Origin: CAYHWW01 sp964360145
GTDB taxonomy: Bacteria; Bdellovibrionota; UBA1018; CAYHWW01
Length of the DNA: 13,453 bases
Reading direction: 5' to 3'
NCBI GenBank assembly: GCA_964360145.1
Contig: CAYHWW010000088.1
Span: forward strand, 1 to 13,453
The translations under genes were made by a program, and so were the position numbers. The notes beneath the pieces are model-generated. The model did no database searches. It saw nothing but the letters and a program-made list of their open reading frames with translations, and was not told the DNA's origin. Shown here in pieces: positions 1 through 5,722 of this stretch; position 1 is the stretch's first letter; each line of letters starts with the position of its first letter.

Positions 1-90
1 CGACCAAGACGCACTCCTGTGCGTCGCGTGGAGCGGGCGACGACGACAACGAAGCCAGGCGGGAAAAGACCGAGCCTACACCGAGCCTAC
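1..90 (-). repeat. Truncated copy W of a structured intergenic repeat
   Basis: This is the reverse-oriented, diverged relative of the element at 5475-5611 and is cut by the left window edge. Read on the minus strand it shares GCTTCGTTGTCG (55-44), the 9 bases GCTCCACGC (34-26), a 7-bp hairpin with loop AGGA (25-8) and TTGGTCG (7-1), in the same order and spacing as the other copy. The outer arm (about 83-56) is not conserved in sequence. The element begins right at the TAG stop of the gene at 87-746. If the architecture holds, the partner arm lies within about 100 bases beyond the left edge. I do not recognise a named family. Confidence 0.75.
8..25 (-). repeat. Central hairpin of repeat copy W
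   Basis: Perfect 7-bp inverted repeat: minus strand GACGCAC, loop AGGA, GTGCGTC. The loop and both flanks match the hairpin at 5535-5552. The stem differs at two base pairs (A-T for G-C and C-G for T-A), each changed on both sides so that pairing is kept. There is no T-run after it, so it is not a standard intrinsic terminator. Confidence 0.8.
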
Positions 91-92
91 CC
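71..92. repeat. 11-bp tandem duplication at gene end
   Basis: CGAGCCTACAC is followed directly by CGAGCCTACCC, two 11-bp units with one mismatch. The second unit contains the stop codon of the minus-strand gene (87-89); the first lies in the arm of repeat copy W. It probably arose by slippage at the element boundary. Confidence 0.6.
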
Positions 93-746
93 CAGTAAGG
101 CGAGCCGCTCACGGAGGGCACCGTCAGCAGAAGCCAGCGCCTCGGTCCAAAGACCGGGCTCATTCCCACATAACTCCTGCAACAGCCCATGCAGCGTTTC
201 AGTCTGGTCCGCATTGGCCGCGCAGCGTGCGAGATAGCGGCGGGTCCAAAACAGGGTGCGGCCCCGGGCGGTTTCCAAATCCACGAGAACTGGCCCCAGG
301 GCCTGGGCGAGAATGGGCTCCAAAGCATGGAGCATGCGGGCCACCATCATGTGCGTGGGGCGGGTCACTGCCTCCAAGGTGCTCGTGATGTACTGCTTGG
401 CCTCTTCTGGAAGACTAAGCAAACAGAGAGCGTCATCAATGCATCGCCCTGCCCGGAGGCTGTCGCCCAGGGATCGCAATGAGCGATCATCACCCCCCAA
501 CTCCGTGAGGGCCCGAAGACAAAGCTCCAAAAGGGGAAGGGGCGCTCCCTCTTCCACTTCTTGCTCCAGTGGCTGTGGCAAGAGCTGAGCGACGACCTGC
601 CCTGTGCCTGGAGACCGACTTTCCAAGTCCTGCTCCAAAGCCCGAGCCAGTAGAACCGTCCCCCAAAGCCCCACGGCATGGCGGGAAAAAAGGGCGGCAA
701 CAGCGGTCTGCTGGGAACGGGCTTCCGTAGTATTTGCTAATTCCAT
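87..746 (-). CDS. Hypothetical helical protein, 219 aa
   Basis: I do not recognise this protein. It is soluble, leucine- and alanine-rich and predicted mostly helical, with acidic patches and a few cysteines (for example ARCAAN and ELCGNE near the C-terminus). There is no signal peptide, membrane segment or catalytic motif. An in-frame ATG at 764 would add six residues, but the ATG at 746 is preferred because AAGGA (758-754) lies 7 bases before it and the predicted promoter (772-800) would start transcription near 765. It lies 79-97 bp downstream of the ATPase gene on the same strand but appears to have its own promoter. A structured repeat begins at its stop codon. It could be a HEAT/TPR-like scaffold, but no repeat consensus is clear. 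Confidence 0.7.
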   Translation of the reverse strand: MELANTTEARSQQTAVAALFSRHAVGLWGTVLLARALEQDLESRSPGTGQVVAQLLPQPLEQEVEEGAPLPLLELCLRALTELGGDDRSLRSLGDSLRAGRCIDDALCLLSLPEEAKQYITSTLEAVTRPTHMMVARMLHALEPILAQALGPVLVDLETARGRTLFWTRRYLARCAANADQTETLHGLLQELCGNEPGLWTEALASADGALRERLALLG

Positions 747-771
747 GCGGACGTCCTTGTCCATGGCGTCA

Positions 772-800
772 ATTATTCAACATCCGCGCCGGGGCGTCAA
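772..800 (-). promoter_or_regulatory. Sigma70-type promoter for the 87-746 gene
   Basis: On the minus strand TTGACG (800-795) is followed after 17 bases by AATAAT (777-772). Transcription would begin near 765, giving a leader of about 19 bases that carries AAGGA ahead of the ATG at 746. The 9-mer ATTGACGCC occurs twice (801-793 and 773-765), once over the -35 box and once at the predicted start site, so it may be a regulator's paired site. Confidence 0.5.
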
Positions 801-843
801 TGGGGGGTGGCTCAGGTAAATACTTCCTACTTATCGAATATGA

Positions 844-1983
844 TCAAGGCATGCCCGTGTCGCGGCAAAACTGCGCGAAGGGCAATACGGTGATCTTGCC
901 CTGCTCATGGTGGGCGGTGCCTAGATGCACTTGGTAAAAGCGGGGAATAGGCAGACGCTGGGCGAAATACTGCGTTGCTTTGCTAGGCGCACCTTCGCCG
1001 GTTTTACACTCCACGGCAAAGAGGGGTTTCCCCTCCTTCAAAACAACGAAGTCCACTTCCCGACCATCAGTGTCCCGAAGAAACCGCAGCTCCATGGAAT
1101 AACCTTCGGTGTCCTCAATCCAATGACAGTATTTGAGCAACTGAGACGCCACGAGGTTCTCGAAGCGGGCACCGTATTTTTGCACCATGGACCAATCCCA
1201 CAGATAGAGCTTTTTCTCTTTTTTCACCGCCCTCACTTTCGGCGTGCCATAGGGCGCCACGCGGTAACAGAAATATAAATTTTCCAGCATGCGAAGCCAG
1301 TTCTCGACGGTTTTGTGGTCCACCTGCAGGTCCTCCCGCAGGCTCTTCACCGAAAGAATGGAGCCTACCCTACCGGGGAGCAGTTCAACCAAATGCTCAA
1401 TGAGCGAAATATCCCGCACCCGCTCCAAGTCCCTGAGGTCATCGCGCACCACACGAGTCACGCGATCCCGTTGCCAAATGCGCAACTCAGTCGCATCACG
1501 GCTGAATAAGGGTTCGGGGAACCCCCCCCACGTCAGCAGGGCCTCAAGATCCTTGGGCGACGGATTTTTATTCAACTCAAGAAGGCTAAAGGGGTGAAGG
1601 CGAAAGTACCGATAGCGCCCCAAGAGGGAGTCCCCGCCCTTGCGATAGTAATCGAGACGCGCCGACCCTGTGACGATGATCTTGCGTTGGGATTTCTCGA
1701 TATCGTAGATGCCCTTCACCAGGTTGCGCCAACGCCCGTACTTGTGAATCTCGTCCAAGATCAGTAGGGGTTCTTGGGGCGGAAGCTCGAGAGCGCGCAG
1801 CTTGCGAGGCACCCGTGGGTCATCCCAGCTCATATAGGCCGGGTGTTTTTCAGTGGCTTGGGGCCCCAGCAGGGACAAAGCAAGGGTCGTCTTGCCTACT
1901 TGACGGGGGCCGCCCAAAAACACCATTTTTTTGGATAAAGCACTCTTAACCGCGGCTTGGAAGGCCTTTCGATGTTCCTGCAT
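844..1983 (-). CDS. AAA+ ATPase with C-terminal DUF4143 domain
   Basis: A 379-aa protein of the stand-alone prokaryotic AAA_14/DUF4143 ATPase family; most members have no defined function. Visible motifs are Walker A GGPRQVGKTT (24-33), Walker B LLILDEIH (73-80) and a sensor-1-like IIVTGSAR (102-109). A winged-helix-like stretch SVKSLREDLQVDHKTVENWL follows at 211-230. The C-terminal domain has the order E275...REVDFVV (D311)...AVECKTGE (E325, K327), typical of a PD-(D/E)xK nuclease-like fold. Length is normal for the family. It lies 55 bp downstream of the TIGR02147 gene on the same strand but has its own palindrome-rich promoter and no Shine-Dalgarno, so translation may be leaderless. Such genes are often mobile between genomes and sometimes linked to toxin-antitoxin-like or defence roles; nothing here decides its function. 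Confidence 0.9.
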   Translation of the reverse strand: MQEHRKAFQAAVKSALSKKMVFLGGPRQVGKTTLALSLLGPQATEKHPAYMSWDDPRVPRKLRALELPPQEPLLILDEIHKYGRWRNLVKGIYDIEKSQRKIIVTGSARLDYYRKGGDSLLGRYRYFRLHPFSLLELNKNPSPKDLEALLTWGGFPEPLFSRDATELRIWQRDRVTRVVRDDLRDLERVRDISLIEHLVELLPGRVGSILSVKSLREDLQVDHKTVENWLRMLENLYFCYRVAPYGTPKVRAVKKEKKLYLWDWSMVQKYGARFENLVASQLLKYCHWIEDTEGYSMELRFLRDTDGREVDFVVLKEGKPLFAVECKTGEGAPSKATQYFAQRLPIPRFYQVHLGTAHHEQGKITVLPFAQFCRDTGMP

Positions 1984-2033
1984 AAAGTAGAGTATACTCC
2001 ACTTTACTCATGAGTAAAGTGGACTTCAGTCCA
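1983..2033 (-). promoter_or_regulatory. Promoter/operator with overlapping palindromes before the ATPase gene
   Basis: A perfect 26-bp palindrome covers 1998-2023 (half-site TCCACTTTACTCA). It overlaps a 24-bp dyad at 1983-2006 with one mismatched pair and a smaller dyad TGGACT-TC-AGTCCA at 2020-2033. On the minus strand TTTACT (2018-2013) and TATACT (1996-1991) form a -35/-10 pair with a 16-bp spacer inside these palindromes. Transcription would begin at or next to the ATG at 1983, so the mRNA would be leaderless. The arrangement fits a repressor that occludes the promoter, perhaps autoregulation; this is inference. Confidence 0.6.
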
Positions 2034-2038
2034 TTAAA

Positions 2039-2884
2039 CTAACGGCATGAATCGACAGCCATACTCTGAAAATCCAGGCAAAACACCATGAGTTCCTCTT
2101 CCTTCGAGGGCGATACCACTGCGTTGTACTCCTCGATGAGCTTGATCATGCGGGTTTTCAGCTTAGCGACATCCGCGACGCTCACGCTCACAACCGAGGT
2201 GTAGTGGAGGTCCTCGCCTGTAATGACATCATCCGCACTTTGGTCCAAGGCTTCCATGACCCGCACTCGCCAATTGCGGTGATGCTGCGTGATCAGCGGC
2301 GAATCGCCGGGCACATGGATACGGGCCTCCGTCATCACGTAGCGCTCGCCGTCTTGGCGCACCAAGCCCATGGCGGTGAGATCGGTGAATACGCGCTGAC
2401 ACGCGCTCCGCGGGATGCCCAGCGCGGCAGCCGCGGTGACGACGGCTTGAAAGCGCGGGATGGAACACAGGATGTGCAGCGCCGCGTACCGCCACGAACT
2501 GTAGTAGCGCGCTTGCTGCTCCAGCGTGAGCTTGCTGCGCTCCTTGATGCGTTCTCGCAGCAGCAGCTGCTTGCCGCGCTCTTCTTTGATGAGGCGCTCG
2601 AAATGCTGACGCAACCCCTGGCTGCCCGCCCGCTCATTCTGGAGAAGCAGCAGAAAGAAGTTGGACTCCGCCAAACTGAAGGTCCAGTGCCGCGCGAGCA
2701 CCTCGCCCTGCTCCAGGGAAAGATCCGCCTCCCCATTCCAAACCCGAGTCACATAGCTGGGCTGCACATTGAGGATACGGGCCAAAGCCGCTTTACCACC
2801 ACGCTGAGCCCCTGCAGCGCTATTGAGTCGGCTTTTCAGGACCTCACGGTAACTCACGTAATCATAGATATTTTTAGGTTCCAC
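2039..2884 (-). CDS. TIGR02147-family (DUF4423) transcriptional regulator
   Basis: A 281-aa protein that I match to the TIGR02147/DUF4423 family, a lineage-restricted group expanded in Bdellovibrio- and Fibrobacter-type bacteria. The N-terminus NIYDYVSYREVLKSRL is the family opening. Residues about 30-65 (KAALARILNVQPSYVTRVWNG) form a lambda-repressor-like helix-turn-helix. Residues 150-188 (ALGIPRSACQRVFTDLTAMG, then LVRQDGERYVMTE) look like a second, winged-helix DNA-binding unit. The start is GTG at 2884: an in-frame TAG lies four codons upstream and there is no better start. No Shine-Dalgarno is visible. It is divergent from the exported-protein genes at 2994-5479, so it is a natural candidate to control them. 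That role is inferred from position. Confidence 0.85.
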   Translation of the reverse strand: MEPKNIYDYVSYREVLKSRLNSAAGAQRGGKAALARILNVQPSYVTRVWNGEADLSLEQGEVLARHWTFSLAESNFFLLLLQNERAGSQGLRQHFERLIKEERGKQLLLRERIKERSKLTLEQQARYYSSWRYAALHILCSIPRFQAVVTAAAALGIPRSACQRVFTDLTAMGLVRQDGERYVMTEARIHVPGDSPLITQHHRNWRVRVMEALDQSADDVITGEDLHYTSVVSVSVADVAKLKTRMIKLIEEYNAVVSPSKEEELMVFCLDFQSMAVDSCR

Positions 2885-2961
2885 GCAGAATAACTACACT
2901 AAAAATGTAACAATTCATAGTTTATTTAAGTAATTTGATCTGTTATACACTAACGCAACGC

Positions 2962-2991
2962 ATTATAACCTCTTCAACAAAGAGGTCTCAA
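2962..2991 (-). promoter_or_regulatory. Promoter for the TIGR02147 regulator
   Basis: On the minus strand TTGAGA (2991-2986) and a consensus TATAAT (2967-2962) are separated by 18 bases. Transcription would start near 2955, giving a leader of about 70 bases before the GTG at 2884. The spacer is almost exactly filled by the dyad at 2968-2986. The same -10 segment read on the plus strand gives TATAAC (2964-2969), a possible -10 for the divergent gene at 2994, but I see no good plus-strand -35. Confidence 0.5.
2968..2986. promoter_or_regulatory. 19-bp dyad: operator or SD-masking hairpin
   Basis: Perfect inverted repeat ACCTCTT, 5-base spacer CAACA, AAGAGGT. It fills the -10/-35 spacer of the leftward promoter and also contains AGAGG (2981-2985), the likely ribosome-binding site of the rightward gene, 8 bases before its ATG at 2994. 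It may act as a DNA operator for both directions or, if the rightward transcript starts upstream of 2968, as an mRNA hairpin that hides the ribosome site. Confidence 0.55.
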
Positions 2992-2993
2992 AT

Positions 2994-4682
2994 ATGAACA
3001 CCCCCCTTCTTCTCTCATTACTGCTCTCTCTCACCACCTCAGCCTTCGCGGGCCAAGACGGCGGCAACTCCAGCGGCGGCGGTGGCGCCATCACGCGGCC
3101 CGACGACAGCGTGGTGCTCGCTGATCCCTTTGTCATCCGCCACGAGTCCGAAGGCACCGGCGAGCTCAGCGATGAGATCATCGCCGAACTCCAACGGGCG
3201 GGCTGGATCCTGGTGCAGTACGGGGCCGAATACAGCTTCATGGCCAAGCTGAGCTTTTTTGACGACAACAGCGCCCTGATCTTCCCCCAGGCCAACCGCA
3301 TCCGCCCCCACTCTTACACGGCAGCATTCATCAACAACCATGTGCTCCGCGGCACCATTGAGTATCGCTTCGTTGCCGACCTGCCGGATTACAACACCTG
3401 CCACCAACACCGCATGGTGGCTCTGCCCGAGGGTGCCAGCGAACAGCTTGTAGCTTGCACCGTGGGGCCCATCACGTGGATCAAGGAAAGCCTCTTCCGC
3501 CGCATGAGCGTTCGGGAACAAGCCCTCACAGTGATCCATGAACGCCTCCACACCCTGAGTCCGGGGTTGCCTGAAGAGATCATCGCCGACATCACCACCT
3601 CCCTGGGAACGGCGTTGGAACTCTACAACGCCCAAGCCCGGGGCGAACGCCCCATGCTCACCGATTTGCAAGTCAACCGCCTGCAGCGCCTCATGATGCG
3701 CATTATGCAGGCGGAACTCCACCGGGGTCGAGGCTACATGGCCGAGATGGAGGCCAGCCGCGCAGAGCACCAGGACACGACTCTCGATGAACTCCAGATC
3801 CTCAACACCTACACCGTGGCCCGTGAAGGCGGTGGCCTCCTCATCACCCCCTATCATGACCTCACGGAGCAAATGCCCGAAGGCGCCTATGTGGGCATCG
3901 GCGCCGTTGTTCACCCCTACAGCCTCTCCCGCAACGCCACCATCGTAGGAAGCACCTGTAAGGACGTTGCCGCTGAAGTCCGTGAGCTCAGCACTCCCTT
4001 CCGCAATATCAGCATCATGACTTGCATTCTGGAAGAAGGAGCGAGTCTCATCAATAGCGAGATCAGCCTGGATTCTGAGAACGCCGGCATGGTCACGGGC
4101 TTGGAAAATGCGATGGACATCGACGTGGAGTCCCGGCTCATGAGCAACAATGGCGGCAATATCCACATCGGAATCGGTGCCTCCATCATCAATAGCTACG
4201 TGGGCCTCTCTTCGTCCTCGCCGTATGCCACCAACGAACGTGAAGAACTTCACATGGGCGCGGGGGCACGCATCGAGAATTCATCGCTCCATAATTTCAA
4301 TGCCCTGCGCCTGGGCCCTGGGAGCCGCATCATCGACAGCGATGTTCGCGTAGCGGCGCCCCTCCGGGGCACGACCTCTCGGAGCGTTTGGAGACTCCTT
4401 GCTCTCACATTGGAGCCCCGCGCATCCCTGCTTCACGCCCACAGGACTGTTACTGTTTCGGAAGCAACGCCGTGGCAAATAAAGCTCGGCCTTACTCTCC
4501 GAAGCATCGACGATCCCAGAACAAGCGACGGCCGCCTGAATGGTATCACCATTGCCGAGAACAGCGTCGTGGACTTTCAAGCCCCCGGCGTGGATCTCGC
4601 TTGTTTAGAACATACGGACTGGGACACCCCTTACGTTCGCGAGCCCCGAACCATCCGCGCCGTCAGCGACCTCTGCAGGTAG
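2994..4682 (+). CDS. Exported putative HExxH metalloprotease with C-terminal beta-helix
   Basis: A 562-aa exported protein. Residues 1-19 are a Sec signal peptide with a probable AFA cleavage site, followed by a glycine-rich linker (21-31). HERLH at 182-186 fits the HExxH zinc-protease motif, and acidic residues follow (E194, E195, D199) that could supply a third ligand. Residues about 300-490 carry repeated units such as GIGASIINSYVG, GAGARIENSSLH, GPGSRIIDSDV and EGASLINSEI. These resemble hexapeptide turns of a left-handed beta-helix and suggest a binding or adhesion domain. AGAGG sits 8 bases before the ATG. The lipoprotein gene follows 11 bp downstream, so the two are probably one operon. 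The protease assignment rests on the motif and its context; the family has no name I recognise. Confidence 0.75.
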   Translation: MNTPLLLSLLLSLTTSAFAGQDGGNSSGGGGAITRPDDSVVLADPFVIRHESEGTGELSDEIIAELQRAGWILVQYGAEYSFMAKLSFFDDNSALIFPQANRIRPHSYTAAFINNHVLRGTIEYRFVADLPDYNTCHQHRMVALPEGASEQLVACTVGPITWIKESLFRRMSVREQALTVIHERLHTLSPGLPEEIIADITTSLGTALELYNAQARGERPMLTDLQVNRLQRLMMRIMQAELHRGRGYMAEMEASRAEHQDTTLDELQILNTYTVAREGGGLLITPYHDLTEQMPEGAYVGIGAVVHPYSLSRNATIVGSTCKDVAAEVRELSTPFRNISIMTCILEEGASLINSEISLDSENAGMVTGLENAMDIDVESRLMSNNGGNIHIGIGASIINSYVGLSSSSPYATNEREELHMGAGARIENSSLHNFNALRLGPGSRIIDSDVRVAAPLRGTTSRSVWRLLALTLEPRASLLHAHRTVTVSEATPWQIKLGLTLRSIDDPRTSDGRLNGITIAENSVVDFQAPGVDLACLEHTDWDTPYVREPRTIRAVSDLCR

Positions 4683-4693
4683 AGTGCCACTCC

Positions 4694-5479
4694 ATGACCA
4701 CACGTGTATTCACCCTCATTTTCTCCCTCGCTTTCATCATCAGCACCCTCACGGGCTGCGCCACTGCCATCGACGTCAAGGTGCCCACGGCGCGGCTCAC
4801 GGCGCCCGAAGCCCAGGGCGGCAATCTCTTTGAAAAACGCATCAAAGGCGGCGCCTCCTTGGCCCTCGAGGGCAACGCACGAGTGGAAGTGGCAAGCCGT
4901 CTGTTGCAATCACCGCCTGTCACCACGGCGCCTCACATCGACCGCACCAACGATGATCTCCGCGGTGATCTCGCCATCGGCATCCTCGATCACCTCGACG
5001 CCCAGTTCCGCCTGGCCGACGACTCCCCCTGGTTGCTCTCGCTGAAATACCAATTCCTCGGCGCCCCCCGGGCTGAGGCCCAGGAGGGCAATCTCTCGGC
5101 CGCTCTTACCCTGGGCGGAGGCCATAAAAATGAATCCGGCACATCGCGTGCGTGGTTCTCCGGTGAAACCACGGTGGATTACGACGTGGACTTCAATGCT
5201 CTCGATGTGGGCTTGCCCGTGGGCTATCGCTTCCATCGCTATTTCCTCGCCTATGCTGGGCCAAGCCTGACTTACGTTTGGGTCGACGGCAACGTGACCC
5301 AAGGGGGCCGGGACTACCGCACCTCGGGGCGCATCGAACAATACGGCGCCCATGCCGGCCTGCGCTTCGACTTCATGTACTGGTTTGCCCACACCGAGTG
5401 GAGCTACGCCCATACCCACTACCTCTCCACCACGCGGCCAGGGAATTACTGGGCATTGATGGTGGGGATGCAGCTTTAG
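4694..5479 (+). CDS. Outer-membrane lipoprotein, predicted beta-barrel
   Basis: A 261-aa protein. It begins with a lipoprotein signal peptide whose lipobox is L19-T20-G21-C22; alanine at the +2 position is compatible with outer-membrane sorting. After about residue 95 it has alternating hydrophobic and aromatic strands (WLLSLKYQFLG, VGLPVGYRFHRYFLAYAGPS, AGLRFDFMYWFAHTEWSYAH, YWALMVGMQL), which looks like a small outer-membrane barrel ending in a strand. The open frame extends 306 bases upstream inside the previous gene, but that part is arginine-rich and out of phase with it, and the lipobox fixes the start at 4694. It lies 11 bp after the exported HExxH protein and is probably co-expressed. 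Its stop TAG lies inside the outer arm of the structured repeat. Function unknown. Confidence 0.8.
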   Translation: MTTRVFTLIFSLAFIISTLTGCATAIDVKVPTARLTAPEAQGGNLFEKRIKGGASLALEGNARVEVASRLLQSPPVTTAPHIDRTNDDLRGDLAIGILDHLDAQFRLADDSPWLLSLKYQFLGAPRAEAQEGNLSAALTLGGGHKNESGTSRAWFSGETTVDYDVDFNALDVGLPVGYRFHRYFLAYAGPSLTYVWVDGNVTQGGRDYRTSGRIEQYGAHAGLRFDFMYWFAHTEWSYAHTHYLSTTRPGNYWALMVGMQL

Positions 5480-5611
5480 TAGATCGTCGAGAAAGGGTCA
5501 TCTGCTTCGTTGTCGGGTCCTCGCGGCTCCACGCGGCGTACAGGAGTACGCCTTGGTCGCCCGCTGCGGCCCTCCGCCTCGCAGCTGACCCTTTCTCGAC
5601 GATCTATTAAA
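5475..5611 (+). repeat. Structured intergenic repeat, copy E (complete)
   Basis: The outer arms are 5475-5500 and 5586-5611: a perfect 21-bp inverted repeat (5480-5500 with 5586-5606) extended to 26 pairs by one G-T and four A-T pairs. Inside are GCTTCGTTGTCG (5504-5515), GCTCCACGC (5526-5534), the central hairpin (5535-5552), TTGGTCG (5553-5559) and a 6-bp hairpin GCTGCG/CGCAGC with an 11-base loop (5563-5585). As single strand it would fold into a multi-branched structure closed by one long stem. It holds no ORF and no integron-type core site. The left arm overlaps the stop of the lipoprotein gene. As RNA the long stem could stop transcription or protect the 3' end before gap. Confidence 0.85.
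5535..5552 (+). repeat. Central hairpin of repeat copy E
   Basis: Perfect 7-bp stem GGCGTAC, loop AGGA, GTACGCC. Loop, upstream GCTCCACGC and downstream TTGGTCG are identical to copy W at the window start, while the stem carries two compensatory pair changes relative to it. Confidence 0.85.
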
Positions 5612-5708
5612 ACCAATGTTGATGATACGCCAGCTTTAGACACGCCCCCACAAACCCATGGCCCAGCCCTGAAATTTGGACTATATCCGGTGGGTACCCC
5701 ATCCCTTC

Positions 5709-5715
5709 AGGAGGT
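5709..5715 (+). promoter_or_regulatory. Strong ribosome-binding site of gap
   Basis: AGGAGGT matches the full anti-Shine-Dalgarno and lies 7 bases before the ATG at 5723. It fixes the gap start against the open frame that continues upstream to 5510 through the repeat. It is the strongest ribosome site in the window, as expected for an abundant glycolytic enzyme. Confidence 0.85.
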
Positions 5716-5722
5716 CTTTCTC

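Noticed and set aside
1998..2023. Intrinsic terminator of the TIGR02147 gene
   Set aside because: The palindrome has no loop and no T-run follows on the minus strand; it overlaps promoter boxes instead.
3039..4253. 404-aa open frame on the minus strand opposite the HExxH protein gene
   Set aside because: It is a GC-bias shadow, rich in His/Gly/Val/Asp, with no family motif, while the plus strand has a signal peptide, HExxH and beta-helix repeats.
4388..4693. Upstream extension of the lipoprotein frame into the previous gene
   Set aside because: The added residues are Arg/Pro/His-rich without a domain, and the internal ATG gives a clean lipobox signal peptide.
5475..5611. Integron attC site or insertion sequence
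   Set aside because: No GTTRRRY core-type ends, no integrase or transposase ORF, and the length and internal hairpins fit a small non-coding repeat better.
5510..5722. Upstream extension of the gap frame through the repeat
   Set aside because: A perfect AGGAGGT and the family N-terminus fix the start at 5723; the extension would translate the repeat element.
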